From assembly GCF_009745975.1 (NCBI RefSeq), contig NZ_WHOL01000117.1, forward strand, positions 241,392-305,391: a DNA stretch of 64,000 nt, in the 5' to 3' direction. Positions 1 through 8,259 of this stretch are shown piece after piece (positions within the stretch are counted from its first letter, which is position 1; the number at the start of each line of letters is the position of its first letter). The translations under genes were made by a program, and so were the position numbers. The notes below the pieces were generated by a model, which ran no database searches, had not been told where the DNA came from, and saw nothing but the letters and a program-made list of their open reading frames with translations. The stretch is from Actinokineospora pegani. GTDB lineage: Bacteria; Actinomycetota; Actinomycetes; Mycobacteriales; Pseudonocardiaceae.

Positions 1-226
1 CCTCGCGCTGCGCCACCGGCACCCCGTAGGTAGTCAAGACGACAGCGACGTCCTCGCTCGTGATGTGCCGCTTGCCGTTCTCGGTGCGGCTGAGGGTCGC
101 CGCCGACCAACCCAGGGCCTTCGCGGCGGCCTCCAGGCTCAGCGACGTCTGCTCCACCCGAACGGCCTTGAGTTGCGCGCCGATGGTGCGATCGCGCGCT
201 TGTGGATTCTTCCTCTGACCGGACAC
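1..226 (-). CDS. XRE-type helix-turn-helix regulator (partial, 3' end outside window)
   Basis: Reverse-strand frame beginning with GTG at 226, preceded by a purine-rich GGAAAGGAAG ribosome site, and running off the left edge (75 codons visible). The residues form a lambda-repressor/Cro-like HTH: SLSLEAAAKALGWS leads into ATLSRTENGKR and then ITSEDVAVVL, the usual helix 2-3-4 spacing. In actinomycetes such N-terminal HTHs are often followed by a DUF5753 domain, which cannot be checked here. It is transcribed away from the P450 gene, so the two may share the intervening control region. The target is unknown. Confidence 0.8.
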   Translation of the reverse strand, partial: MSGQRKNPQARDRTIGAQLKAVRVEQTSLSLEAAAKALGWSAATLSRTENGKRHITSEDVAVVLTTYGVPVAQRE

Positions 227-506
227 GTCTTCCTTTCCACCCCCGCAAGGACGCGCGTGCGCTGAAGCGGGAAATTTACTGTGTGGGACGCATCCGACGG
301 GCGGTCGTCGACCGGCACTCGGCACCGAACCGCGGTTACACCATATAAAACACGGTAATACTAGTCAGAACAAGCAGACCACAAAGGATCGAAGGAGTCG
401 AGACCCGCCCAATTCACCCGTTTGGAGAGTCAAAGAAATCGTGGCCTGATGGCCCGATCGCGGCTGCCCTTCCCCCGCGGGCCGCCGCGCGCCTAGTCTG
501 AATCCC
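227..506. promoter_or_regulatory. Divergent intergenic region between XRE regulator and P450
   Basis: No gene is seen in these 280 bases. There is a 10-bp palindrome AACCGCGGTT at 328-337 followed by an unusually AT-rich patch at 338-366, a likely place for promoter and operator sequence serving one or both divergent genes. TAGTCT at 494-499 lies 7 bases before the P450 ATG and could be the -10 box of a leaderless transcript, but no good -35 box is visible. Confidence 0.35.
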
Positions 507-1772
507 ATGGGTATCCGGGATGAACTGGTCGTCGGCAGCAGGCTCACCCTCATGCGCGTCGCCGTCTGGGGCATCGCCGCGAACGGCGACCCCCTGGCGC
601 GTCTGGTCGCCGCCCCGTGGCGCAAGGACCCGTACCCCTGGCACGCCGCCATGCGCGGGGGCACGGGCGTGCACCGGAGCAGGACCGGTGCGGTGACGGT
701 GGGCAGGCACGCCGTGGTCGCCAAGCTGCTCCGCGACCGCCGCCTGGGGGTCCGGACGGCGGACGGCGCACAGCCCGAGCCGGTCACGCGCTCGCCCCTG
801 CCCGCCGCGCACGAGGTGTCCCACAGCTTCCTGGAGCAGGACGCCCCCGACCACACCCGCCTGCGCGCCCTGGCCCGGCCCGCCTTCGGCCCGGCCAAGA
901 TCGCCGGCTACCGGGAGAGCATCGAGAAGACCACCCACCGCCTCCTGGACGACGCCCTGGCCCGTCCCACCTTCGACCTCATCGCCGACTTCGCCGCCCC
1001 GCTGCCCATCGCCGTCATCAGCGACCTCCTGGGCGTCACCGACGTCGACTCGGCCCAGTTCCTGCACTACGGCCGGGTCCTGGGCGCCTCCCTGGACGGT
1101 GTCCGCTCCCTCGCGCACGCCAGGGCGCTGCGGGACGCCACCGGGGACCTGCGGGTGCTGTTCGCCCGCCTCATCGCCGAACGCCGCACGTCTCCGGGCC
1201 CCGACGTGGTGAGCGCCCTGGTGCAGGCACTGGACGAGGACAAGCTGACCGAGCAGGAACTCCTCTCCACCTGCGAACTGCTCCTCATCGCGGGCTTCGA
1301 GACGACCTCGAACCTCATCGGCAACGCCGTCCACACCTTCGCCGCCCACCCGGACCAGTGGGCGGAGCTGACCGCCGCCCCGGACCTGGCGGCCAAAGCG
1401 GTGGACGAGGTCCTGCGCTACGAGTCACCGGTGCAGATGACCCAGCGCTTCCCGCACGAAGACATCGAGATCGCCGACAAGCGGGTCAGGGCAGGCACGA
1501 TGGTCGTGTGCAGCCTGGGCGCGGCGAACCGGGACCCCGAGGTCTTCACGGACCCGGACAGGTTCGACGTCCACCGCGAGAACGCCGGGGAGCACCTGTC
1601 CTTCTCCAGCGGCGTGCACTACTGCCTGGGAGCCCCACTGGCCCGCCTGGAAGGCGAGATCGCCCTCTCCGCACTGGCCGAGCGCGTCCCCGACCTCAAG
1701 CCGGTCGGCAGGCACAAGTGGCGGAAGACGACGGTGATCCGGGGTCTGACGGAATACCACCTGGCGCGGTAG
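507..1772 (+). CDS. Cytochrome P450
   Basis: A 421-residue soluble bacterial P450 of normal length. Visible hallmarks are the I-helix oxygen-activation motif AGFETT at residues 262-267, the K-helix ExxR (E301, R304), and the heme loop FSSGVHYCLGAPLARLE with the thiolate ligand Cys373. The acid/alcohol pair of the I-helix (E265, T266) is close to the CYP107/CYP105 groups of actinomycetes, which hydroxylate macrolides, terpenes, steroids or xenobiotics. No ferredoxin or biosynthetic gene is adjacent, so the substrate cannot be inferred. The ATG at 507 is the first plausible start, since the N-terminus already has normal length. The only clue to regulation is the divergent XRE gene. Confidence 0.93.
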   Translation: MGIRDELVVGSRLTLMRVAVWGIAANGDPLARLVAAPWRKDPYPWHAAMRGGTGVHRSRTGAVTVGRHAVVAKLLRDRRLGVRTADGAQPEPVTRSPLPAAHEVSHSFLEQDAPDHTRLRALARPAFGPAKIAGYRESIEKTTHRLLDDALARPTFDLIADFAAPLPIAVISDLLGVTDVDSAQFLHYGRVLGASLDGVRSLAHARALRDATGDLRVLFARLIAERRTSPGPDVVSALVQALDEDKLTEQELLSTCELLLIAGFETTSNLIGNAVHTFAAHPDQWAELTAAPDLAAKAVDEVLRYESPVQMTQRFPHEDIEIADKRVRAGTMVVCSLGAANRDPEVFTDPDRFDVHRENAGEHLSFSSGVHYCLGAPLARLEGEIALSALAERVPDLKPVGRHKWRKTTVIRGLTEYHLAR

Positions 1773-1777
1773 TCCTC

Positions 1778-2752
1778 CTACCCGAGGAACGGGTTCCCGC
1801 GCTGGGTCAGCATCCGGTACAGCGTCTGCTGGATCGTCTCCCGGACCTGGTCGGTCAGGTTGAACACCAGCATCGGGTCGTCCTGGGCGTCCTTCTCGTA
1901 GGTGTCCGTGGGGATGGGCTCACCGAAGCGGATGTGCCACTTGGACGGCAGCGGGATGGCGCCGAGCGGGCCGAGGAGGGGGAAGAACGGGGTGATCGGG
2001 AAGTACGGCAGCCCGAACAACCGGGCGATGGCCTTGAGGTCGCCGATCTTGGGGTAGATCTCCTCGGCGCCCACGATCGAGCACGGGATGATCGGCACCC
2101 CGGTGCGCATGGCGGCCGAGACGAACCCGCCGCGGCCGAAGCGCTGCAACTTGTACCGCTCCGAGAACGGCTTGCCGATGCCCTTGAAGCCCTCCGGCCA
2201 CACGCCGACCAGCTCGCCCGAGCGCAGCAGTTGCTCGGCGTCGGGGTTGCAGGCCAGCGTCTGCCCGGACTTGCGGGCCAGCGCCCCGAGGAGGGGCACC
2301 TGGAAGACCAGGTCGGCCCCCAGCATCCGCAGGTACCGCTGCGCCGGGTGGTTGTCCCGCACGGCGATGGCGGTCATCATCGCGTCCAGCGGCAAGGTCC
2401 CCGAGTGGTTGCAGACGATCAGCGCGCCGCCGTCGGCGGGCAGGTTCTCCACGCCGCTGACCTCGACGCGGAACCACTTCTGGTAGACCGCCCGCAGCGG
2501 GGGCAGCAGCACGGTCTCGGTGAGGTCGGGGTCGAAGCCGAACTCGTCGACCTGGTAGTCGCCGGTCATCCGGCGGCGGGCGAAGGCCAGCGCGTCGGCG
2601 ACACCGCGGCGCAGACCGGCCACCTCCGGCTCGACCGCCCCCGGCCGCAGCGGGGTGGGCTCCACAGCGGGCCCCTCGGTGACCACCGGCGGCGGATTGA
2701 ACCGACGGTGCCGCTCGGTCCGCTGGAGCGGGATCACCCTGGCTTCCTGCAT
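1778..2752 (-). CDS. Lysophospholipid (PlsC-like) acyltransferase family protein
   Basis: A 324-residue protein. The PlsC core is visible: NHSGTLPLD is the catalytic HX4D-type block, and VWPEGFKGIGK is the downstream EG motif of 1-acylglycerol-3-phosphate acyltransferases. The family transfers acyl groups to lysophospholipids or related acceptors at the membrane. The ATG at 2752 is chosen because GGAGGAGCAGGA lies just upstream; the same frame is open further upstream but that part overlaps the preceding gene. It follows the epimerase gene by 23 bases, so the two are one operon, matching the Rv0501-Rv0502 pair of mycobacteria. The true acceptor lipid is unknown. Confidence 0.88.
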   Translation of the reverse strand: MQEARVIPLQRTERHRRFNPPPVVTEGPAVEPTPLRPGAVEPEVAGLRRGVADALAFARRRMTGDYQVDEFGFDPDLTETVLLPPLRAVYQKWFRVEVSGVENLPADGGALIVCNHSGTLPLDAMMTAIAVRDNHPAQRYLRMLGADLVFQVPLLGALARKSGQTLACNPDAEQLLRSGELVGVWPEGFKGIGKPFSERYKLQRFGRGGFVSAAMRTGVPIIPCSIVGAEEIYPKIGDLKAIARLFGLPYFPITPFFPLLGPLGAIPLPSKWHIRFGEPIPTDTYEKDAQDDPMLVFNLTDQVRETIQQTLYRMLTQRGNPFLG

Positions 2753-2775
2753 TCCTGCTCCTCCGCGTGCGTCGG

Positions 2776-3804
2776 CTAGTTCCGGGTCCCCAGGACCCGG
2801 CTCTCCAAACCGGCCAACAGCGACGGGTCGAGCACGGGGCGCATCCCGCTGCCGTGCACGTAGTCGTCGAAGGCCTGCCGGGTGGTCCACCGGGGGGTGA
2901 ACCCGAAGACGGTGCGCAGCCGGGTCGTGTCCACGACCCGGCCGTAGTTCAGGTAGCGGACGTGGTCGGTGTTGAAGTCGACCAGCCGCGCGCCGCGCAG
3001 CAGCCTGCCCGCGGTGGGCATGGCGGCGGCGGGCATCGGGAGCTGCACCCGGCCCGCGCGGCGGATGGCCTGCGACAGCATCAGCACCCCGTCACCGCCC
3101 GCGTTGAACACCCCGCCGCCGGGGCGCAGCGCGGCCTGCTCGAGCACCGCGAGGGCGTCCTCGGAGTGCAGGAGCTGGATGCGCGCGTCGTAGCCGAGCA
3201 CGGTCGGCACCACCGGCAGCGAGAAGTAGCGGGTGAGCAGCGTGTCGACCCGGGGGCCGATCAGGTTGGTCAGCCGGATCAGGGCGATCTCGACGTCCGG
3301 GCGGCGGCGGGCGAACCCGCGCACGTACTGCTCCACCTCGACCGCGTCGCGCGCGGGCCCGCTGGCGGAGATGTCCTTGGGCGTGTCGTCCTCGGTGAAC
3401 ACCGCGGGCGACCGGGCGCCCGCCCCGTAGACCGCCGCCGTGGACTTCACGACCAGCTTGCGCACCGACGGGGCCCGTTGGCAGGCCGCCAGGAGCTGCA
3501 TGGTCCCGATGACGTTCATCTCCTTGAGCGCGGTGCGCCGGGTCGGGCCCGGCGGGACGGCGGTCAGGGAGGCGTGCAGCACGGTGTCCACGTTCGCCGA
3601 GGTGATGACCTTGGCGATCAGCGGGTTGCGGATGTCGGCCCGGACGAACTCCGCCCGCCCCAGGGTGCGGACCACGTCGCGGTGCGGCGGGACCGTGTCC
3701 ACGCCGAGCACGCGCTCGATGTCCGGGTTGGCCGCCAGCCGGGCGGCGAGGTGGCCGCCGAGATAGCCGCCGACACCGGTCACCAGGACCACTTTGGGTG
3801 TCAT
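2776..3804 (-). CDS. NAD-dependent epimerase/dehydratase (extended SDR)
   Basis: A 342-residue extended short-chain dehydrogenase. The N-terminus VVLVTGVGGYLGGHLAARL gives the Rossmann TGxxGxxG signature at residues 7-14. An STAAVYGAGA segment resembles the Ser-Tyr part of the active site, although the classical YxxxK spacing is not obvious. It corresponds by position to the GalE2-like Rv0501 of M. tuberculosis. The likely role is modification of a nucleotide sugar or a related small molecule. It is the first gene of a two-gene operon with the acyltransferase. The sugar specificity cannot be told from sequence. Confidence 0.85.
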   Translation of the reverse strand: MTPKVVLVTGVGGYLGGHLAARLAANPDIERVLGVDTVPPHRDVVRTLGRAEFVRADIRNPLIAKVITSANVDTVLHASLTAVPPGPTRRTALKEMNVIGTMQLLAACQRAPSVRKLVVKSTAAVYGAGARSPAVFTEDDTPKDISASGPARDAVEVEQYVRGFARRRPDVEIALIRLTNLIGPRVDTLLTRYFSLPVVPTVLGYDARIQLLHSEDALAVLEQAALRPGGGVFNAGGDGVLMLSQAIRRAGRVQLPMPAAAMPTAGRLLRGARLVDFNTDHVRYLNYGRVVDTTRLRTVFGFTPRWTTRQAFDDYVHGSGMRPVLDPSLLAGLESRVLGTRN

Positions 3805-3926
3805 GGCAATCCCGACAAGAGGGGGCGGTAGGCCCTACCGACTGTACGCGGACCTGCCCGGCCCGCCACTCGGGCAACAGACTCTTAACGCAGGTCACAT
3901 GGGGTGTTCGGGTGGTTGCTCCGAAC

Positions 3927-3968
3927 GCGACGGCGGCCTGTGCTCAAGTGAGCACAGGCCGCCGTCGC
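3927..3968 (-). terminator. Perfect 20-bp hairpin downstream of bS22
   Basis: Arms 3927-3946 and 3949-3968 are perfect reverse complements separated by only 2 bases. It sits 15 bases after the stop codon of the bS22 gene. There is no clear U-tract after it, as is common in actinobacterial terminators, so it may also act as an mRNA end-protecting structure. Confidence 0.75.
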
Positions 3969-3983
3969 AATGCTGTCGAGAAG

Positions 3984-4085
3984 CTACTTCTTGAGCTTGC
4001 GACGCTGGACGCGGGTCTTGCGCAGCAGCTTGCGGTGCTTCTTCTTCGACATGCGCTTGCGGCGCTTCTTGATGACCGAGCCCAT
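3984..4085 (-). CDS. Small ribosomal subunit protein bS22 (AURKAIP1/COX24-like), 33 aa
   Basis: A tiny, extremely basic protein of 33 residues starting [17 protein letters not shown] and ending QRRKLKK. It is nearly identical to the actinobacterial peptide I remember as Rv0500B, found as an extra protein (bS22) in mycobacterial small ribosomal subunits. It is mostly Lys and Arg, consistent with rRNA binding. The ATG at 4085 has an AGGAG-type ribosome site; the longer open frame upstream is not conserved in character. It lies between the small HTH gene and the epimerase, exactly as in mycobacteria, and ends before a strong hairpin. Confidence 0.93.
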   Translation of the reverse strand: MGSVIKKRRKRMSKKKHRKLLRKTRVQRRKLKK

Positions 4086-4231
4086 GTGGGTCCTCAGCTC
4101 CTGTCCGTTGGTCGTACTGGTGTCCGGCGCTCCGGTGCTGCCACGTCCAGGGGACGCGCGCCAAGACACCAGGCACAACGAGGGTCCAGGTTACCTGGTG
4201 GACTCGCGGCCCCCGACGAGGGGGCCCGTCG

Positions 4232-4459
4232 TCACCCGGCGTCGAAGTAGGCGTTCTGCAGGTACTCGTGCACCGCCTTCTCCGGGACCCGGAACGACTT
4301 GCCCACCCGCACCGCGGGTAGGTCGCCGCCGTGGACCAGCCGGTAGACCGTCATCTTGGAGACCCGCATCAGCGTGGCCACCTCGGCGACGGTCAGGAAC
4401 TTGACCTGGGGCAATGTCGGCGGGTCATCCCGCCGCCCCTCCTCGCGTTTCACAGCCAT
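4232..4459 (-). CDS. Small excisionase/MerR-type helix-turn-helix DNA-binding protein
   Basis: A 75-residue protein. The block FLTVAEVATLMRVSKMTVYRLV followed by GDLPAVRVGKSFRV is the winged-helix HTH typical of excisionase-family and BldC-like proteins (Pfam HTH_17). It matches the position of Rv0500A, directly after proC and before bS22. Such one-domain proteins usually regulate development or metabolism in actinomycetes and are not tied to a phage here. The ATG at 4459 is chosen because it gives the conserved MAVKREEG-like N-terminus. The targets are unknown. Confidence 0.88.
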   Translation of the reverse strand: MAVKREEGRRDDPPTLPQVKFLTVAEVATLMRVSKMTVYRLVHGGDLPAVRVGKSFRVPEKAVHEYLQNAYFDAG

Positions 4460-4650
4460 GATCACCGCAACCTTCAACACGCGTCGCGCCGTCGGCTTCC
4501 CCACCAACGGTATCGACACGCACGTGCTCCGATCGAGGGTAGCGGGACACGTGTGACTGATGCGACGCCTCATTCGGATAAAAAATCCGCCCGCACCTCG
4601 CTGACAAGGCCCTATTAGGAGCTGTATCGATCAAATTCTCGGGCTGGAAC

Positions 4651-5484
4651 TCACTCTTGTCGGTGTGCGGCGCCCAGTTCGGCGGAGCGGTCGCGGGCGG
4701 CCTCGATGGCCGCGATCAGGGCCGCGCGCACCCCGTGCCGCTCCAGCTCGCGGATCGCCATGATCGTCGTCCCGGCCGGGGAGGTGACCGCCTCGCGCAG
4801 CGTCACCGGGTGGTTGCCGCCCTCGTCGAGCATCGCCGCGGCGCCCACGGCCGACTGCACGATGAGGTCCTGGGCGACCGCGCGCGGCAGGCCGAGCAGG
4901 ATGCCCGCGTCGATCATGGCCTCGACCAGGAAGAAGAAGTACGCCGGGCCGGAGCCCGACAGCGCGGTCACCGCGTCCTGCTGCGCCTCGGGCACGGTCA
5001 CGACCTTGCCGACGACGCCGAGCACGTCCTCGACCAGCGCCAGGTGCTCCGGACCGGCGTGCGCCCCGGCCGAGATCGCGCTCATGGCCTTGTTGACCAG
5101 CATCGGCGTGTTCGGCATGACCCGCACGACCGGCACGCCCGCGGCCAGCCGCCGCTCGAACAGCGCCGTGGGCAGCCCAGCGCACAGCGACACGACCAGC
5201 TTGGACTTGTCGACCACCGGGGCCAACTGGTCCAGCAGCGGCTCGATGTCCTGCGGCTTGACCGCCACGACCAGCACGTCGGCCCGTGCCGCGGCCTCGG
5301 CCACGCCTGCCGAGGCGATCCCGTGCGCCTCGGTCAGCGCGGCGGCGCGCTCCGCGGACTTCTCGGTGAACACCAGCTCACCCGGCTCCCGCCCGCCGTG
5401 CAGGAGGCCGGACAGCAGCGCCTCCCCGATCTTGCCCGCACCGAACACCCCGATGACCGGCCGCTGCGCCCTGTTCTCAGCCAT
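4651..5484 (-). CDS. proC: Pyrroline-5-carboxylate reductase
   Basis: A 277-residue enzyme that reduces 1-pyrroline-5-carboxylate to L-proline with NAD(P)H, the last step of proline synthesis in the cytoplasm. The N-terminal Rossmann motif VFGAGKIGEALLSGL is at residues 13-27. The C-terminal signature DAVTALSGSGPAYFFFLVEA carries the substrate loop, and LREAVTSPAGTT is the family's dimer-domain motif. Length is normal. It is the start of the small-HTH/bS22 neighbourhood seen in mycobacteria. A proline dehydrogenase gene acting in the opposite direction of metabolism lies 3.7 kb away. Confidence 0.96.
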   Translation of the reverse strand: MAENRAQRPVIGVFGAGKIGEALLSGLLHGGREPGELVFTEKSAERAAALTEAHGIASAGVAEAAARADVLVVAVKPQDIEPLLDQLAPVVDKSKLVVSLCAGLPTALFERRLAAGVPVVRVMPNTPMLVNKAMSAISAGAHAGPEHLALVEDVLGVVGKVVTVPEAQQDAVTALSGSGPAYFFFLVEAMIDAGILLGLPRAVAQDLIVQSAVGAAAMLDEGGNHPVTLREAVTSPAGTTIMAIRELERHGVRAALIAAIEAARDRSAELGAAHRQE

Positions 5485-5542
5485 ACCCGCAGGCTATCGG
5501 CCATCCGGGAGGGCGGTTTGCCGAGGGCTCTACGATCTTGTG

Positions 5543-6037
5543 GTGACCCGGGACGAGATGCTGACCGAGATCATCGAAGAGGCCGTCCGCCAACCCGCCG
5601 CCGTCGCCGCCATGACCGCCGCGGGGATGCCGCAGGACGAGCTCTGGGCCGAGTTGGACGCCCGCCGCGCGGAGCTGGCCGCCGAGGCCGCCCGCGACGT
5701 CCGCCGCGCCGCCGCGTCCCGCGCGGCCGTCGAGCGCAGGCCACCCGCCGGGGTGATGGGCTTGATCGGCGCGGCCCTGCTGGTGCCGCTGCTCGTGGTC
5801 GTCGGCGTGCAGTGGAACGACATCGACCCCGGCGCCCGGCTGTGGGTCCTCGGCGTGAGCGTGCTGCTGGCCGCCGCGGGCGGCGCGCTGGTGCTCGGCG
5901 CCTTCCAGAAGACCGTCGACCGCAACCACCTCGGCGGCGGCACCGACGACGAGCTGTGGGAGCGGGTGCTGCGCCACGACCACGTCCCCGCCGCCGTCGA
6001 CGAGGCGGTGGACAGCTACCGCGCCATGCAGCCGTGA
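5543..6037 (+). CDS. Small two-helix membrane protein upstream of KAP NTPase
   Basis: A 164-residue protein that I do not recognise by family. An acidic helical N-terminus (about residues 1-70, rich in Ala/Glu/Arg, likely coiled) is followed by two membrane helices around residues 73-93 and 98-120, then an acidic soluble tail. GTG at 5543 is chosen; GTG 5540 and ATG 5558 are in-frame alternatives and no strong ribosome site settles it. The stop TGA overlaps the GTG of the next gene by three bases, so the two are translationally coupled and probably form a membrane complex. Confidence 0.75.
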   Translation: MTRDEMLTEIIEEAVRQPAAVAAMTAAGMPQDELWAELDARRAELAAEAARDVRRAAASRAAVERRPPAGVMGLIGAALLVPLLVVVGVQWNDIDPGARLWVLGVSVLLAAAGGALVLGAFQKTVDRNHLGGGTDDELWERVLRHDHVPAAVDEAVDSYRAMQP

Positions 6038-8259
6038 CCGAGCCGGGCGGCACCTGGCTGTACGAGCAGCTGACCGCGATCGCCGACGAGGCCGCCGACG
6101 ACCCCGAGATCGCCGCGGGCCGTGAGCGCGCCGGGGTGGACCGGCAGCAGTTGGTGGCCAGGGTCGACGGGGAGTGGGCCGACATCCTGGCCGCGGTGTC
6201 CCCGCTGACCGTCCGGGTCGACGCCGCGGAGAAGGCGCTGGCCGACGCCATCGGGGCGCTGGGAGCCGCCCGCAACACCAACGCGGTCGAGTCGACCGAG
6301 CGAGACCGGACCATCGGCGTCGCGCTGGGCTTGGTGGGGCTGGTCCCGCTGGGGGCGGTGATCTCGTTCTGGGAGCCGATGGGCTTCTGGCGCTACGTCG
6401 CGGTCGTCCCCGCAGGGCTGATCGCCCTGTTCGGGCTGCTGACCATGTTCCTGGAGGTGCTGCCGGACACCGTCCGCGACCGGGTCCGGCGGGCCAGGGA
6501 GGACTTGGAGCAGGCCCGCGCGGCGTGGCGGACCGCCGCGCGGGCCAGCGTGCTGTCGGTCATGCGGCAGGCGATCAACCGCGAGCTGGGTCCGTCGGGG
6601 CAGCGCACCACCCTGGAGATCGCCCCGGGGGACGCCCCCGGCCTGGTCGGCGACCGGGCCGCCACGGACGCGCAGGTCACCGGGTCGGTGGTCCGGTTCC
6701 GGGACGCGGTGGCGCGGGTGCGCAGCGGGTCGATCGGGCTGGCCGGGCCGCGCGGGGTGGGCAAGACGACGCTGATCGAGGCGTTCGCCGGACAGGCCGC
6801 GGCCGGGGTGCGCCCGCTCAAGGTGGTCGTGTCCGCGCCGGTGCAGTACGAGGCCAGGGACTTCCTGCTGCACCTGTTCGCCAAGGTGTGCCTGGCCGTG
6901 CTGGACCGGGCCGAGCAGGAGCGGCCGCGGCCGCGGCGGACCGGGGCGGGCTACCACGTCGCCCGGTTCGCGGTGCTGGCGCTGATCGTCCTGGCCGCGG
7001 CGGCACTGGCCGCGGTGCCGGTGGTCGGCTGGGGCGGGCTGGTCGGCAAGGCCCTGTGGCAGCGGGCGGCCGATCCGCACCTCGGCCTGATCCCGGCAGG
7101 TGTGCTGGCGGCCGTGGCGGTGGTCCTGCTCGCCGTCGCGCTGGCCCCGGTGGTGCTCCCCGCGCTGCGCGGGCTGCGCGCGGCCGGGCGGTGGCTCCTC
7201 GGACGGCGCGCAGGCGACGGGCAGGGCCCGTTCACCCAGCTCGCCGAGCACGCGGAGGAGCAACTGCGGCGCATCCGCTACTTGCAGACCCACACCCACG
7301 GCTGGTCGGGCAAGCTCGCGGTCGCGGGCACCGAGGGGGCGTGGAACCGGTCGCTGCAACTGGCCGAGCAAGCGCTGACCTACCCGGAGGTGATCGACCA
7401 GTTCGCCGCGTTCCTCGGGCGGGTGGCCGAGGTGGCGCCGGGCGAGCCCGCGGTGGTGATCGCCGTGGACGAGCTGGACAAGATCGAGTCGCCGGAGGCG
7501 GCGCAGCGGTTCGTCAACGAGATCAAGGGCGCGTTCGCCGCGCCGCGGACGCAGTTCGTGATCTCGGTGTCCGACGACGCGCTGGCGGCGTTCGAGCGGC
7601 GCGGCATGCCGGTGCGCGACGCCTTCGACAGCGCGTTCGAGGACATCGTGCGCGTCGACCACCTCGACCTGTCCGACACCTCGACGCTGCTCAACAGCTG
7701 GGTCGTCGGGCTGCCGCAGCCGTTCGTGCGGCTGGCGCACTGCCTGGCGGGCGGCCTGCCCCGCGACGTGCGGCGGTTCACCCGCGCGATGGTTGCCGTC
7801 GCGGGTGTCATCGAGCGCCCCTCGCTGGCGGACGTGGCCGACCGGCTGATCACCGAGGACCTGGAGCGCAAGACGCACGCGATGCAGATCGCCACCGGCC
7901 AGCTCCCCGACGACGCCGACGCGACCGAGCTGCTGCGGCTGCTGCGCGACCTGCGCCCCACGCCGGGCCACCTGTCCGAGGCCGCCGTCCGGCTGCGCGA
8001 GATGGGCGACGGCTCACCCGAGCTGACCAGGCTGGCCAACCAGGCCGCCGCCTACCTCTACCACTGCGCCACCCTGCTGCGCGTCTTCACCGCCGAGAAC
8101 GACGAACTGCTGCGCCACCGGCGCAGGCCCTACGAGCTGCTGGCGACGGCCAAGCAGGAACTCGGCCTGCGCCCCCGGCTGGCGTGGTTGCAGATCGAGG
8201 AGGCCAACGCGCTCATCGACGCCGCGAGCGATCAGCCCATCGCCGACAGCGCCAACTGA
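6034..8259 (+). CDS. KAP-like membrane P-loop NTPase
   Basis: A 741-residue protein. Walker A GPRGVGKTT is at residues 238-246 and Walker B VVIAVDELDK at 474-483. Two hydrophobic helices (about 94-114 and 118-145) precede Walker A. Two more (about 309-333 and 352-378) lie between Walker A and B. Membrane helices inserted inside the P-loop domain are the defining feature of KAP NTPases (named for Kidins220/ARMS and PifA), a family that includes the phage-exclusion protein PifA. The C-terminus is soluble. The GTG start overlaps the upstream stop. The gene ends inside the 3' end of the convergent thioesterase gene (28-bp overlap). Function is unproven; a membrane-anchored switch or defence ATPase is an inference. 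Confidence 0.8.
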   Translation: MTEPGGTWLYEQLTAIADEAADDPEIAAGRERAGVDRQQLVARVDGEWADILAAVSPLTVRVDAAEKALADAIGALGAARNTNAVESTERDRTIGVALGLVGLVPLGAVISFWEPMGFWRYVAVVPAGLIALFGLLTMFLEVLPDTVRDRVRRAREDLEQARAAWRTAARASVLSVMRQAINRELGPSGQRTTLEIAPGDAPGLVGDRAATDAQVTGSVVRFRDAVARVRSGSIGLAGPRGVGKTTLIEAFAGQAAAGVRPLKVVVSAPVQYEARDFLLHLFAKVCLAVLDRAEQERPRPRRTGAGYHVARFAVLALIVLAAAALAAVPVVGWGGLVGKALWQRAADPHLGLIPAGVLAAVAVVLLAVALAPVVLPALRGLRAAGRWLLGRRAGDGQGPFTQLAEHAEEQLRRIRYLQTHTHGWSGKLAVAGTEGAWNRSLQLAEQALTYPEVIDQFAAFLGRVAEVAPGEPAVVIAVDELDKIESPEAAQRFVNEIKGAFAAPRTQFVISVSDDALAAFERRGMPVRDAFDSAFEDIVRVDHLDLSDTSTLLNSWVVGLPQPFVRLAHCLAGGLPRDVRRFTRAMVAVAGVIERPSLADVADRLITEDLERKTHAMQIATGQLPDDADATELLRLLRDLRPTPGHLSEAAVRLREMGDGSPELTRLANQAAAYLYHCATLLRVFTAENDELLRHRRRPYELLATAKQELGLRPRLAWLQIEEANALIDAASDQPIADSAN

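Noticed and set aside
617..2779. 720-codon plus-strand frame over the P450 and acyltransferase genes
   Set aside because: Low-complexity Arg/Pro/Gly translation, overlapping a P450 with intact motifs and antisense to the acyltransferase.
4232..4459. Excisionase of an integrated element
   Set aside because: The HTH resembles Xis proteins, but no integrase or attachment site is near, and the gene occupies a conserved core position between proC and bS22.
4657..6033. Long in-frame extension upstream of the KAP NTPase (1200-codon frame)
   Set aside because: It runs antisense through proC and through the small membrane protein in another frame. The residues are Arg/Gly/His-rich as typical for shadow frames, and the coupled GTG at 6034 is better.
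8232..8259. 28-bp overlap of the KAP and thioesterase 3' ends as sign of a frameshift
   Set aside because: Both proteins end naturally and convergent overlaps of this size are common in compact GC-rich genomes; the 11-bp overlap at 54468-54478 is another example.
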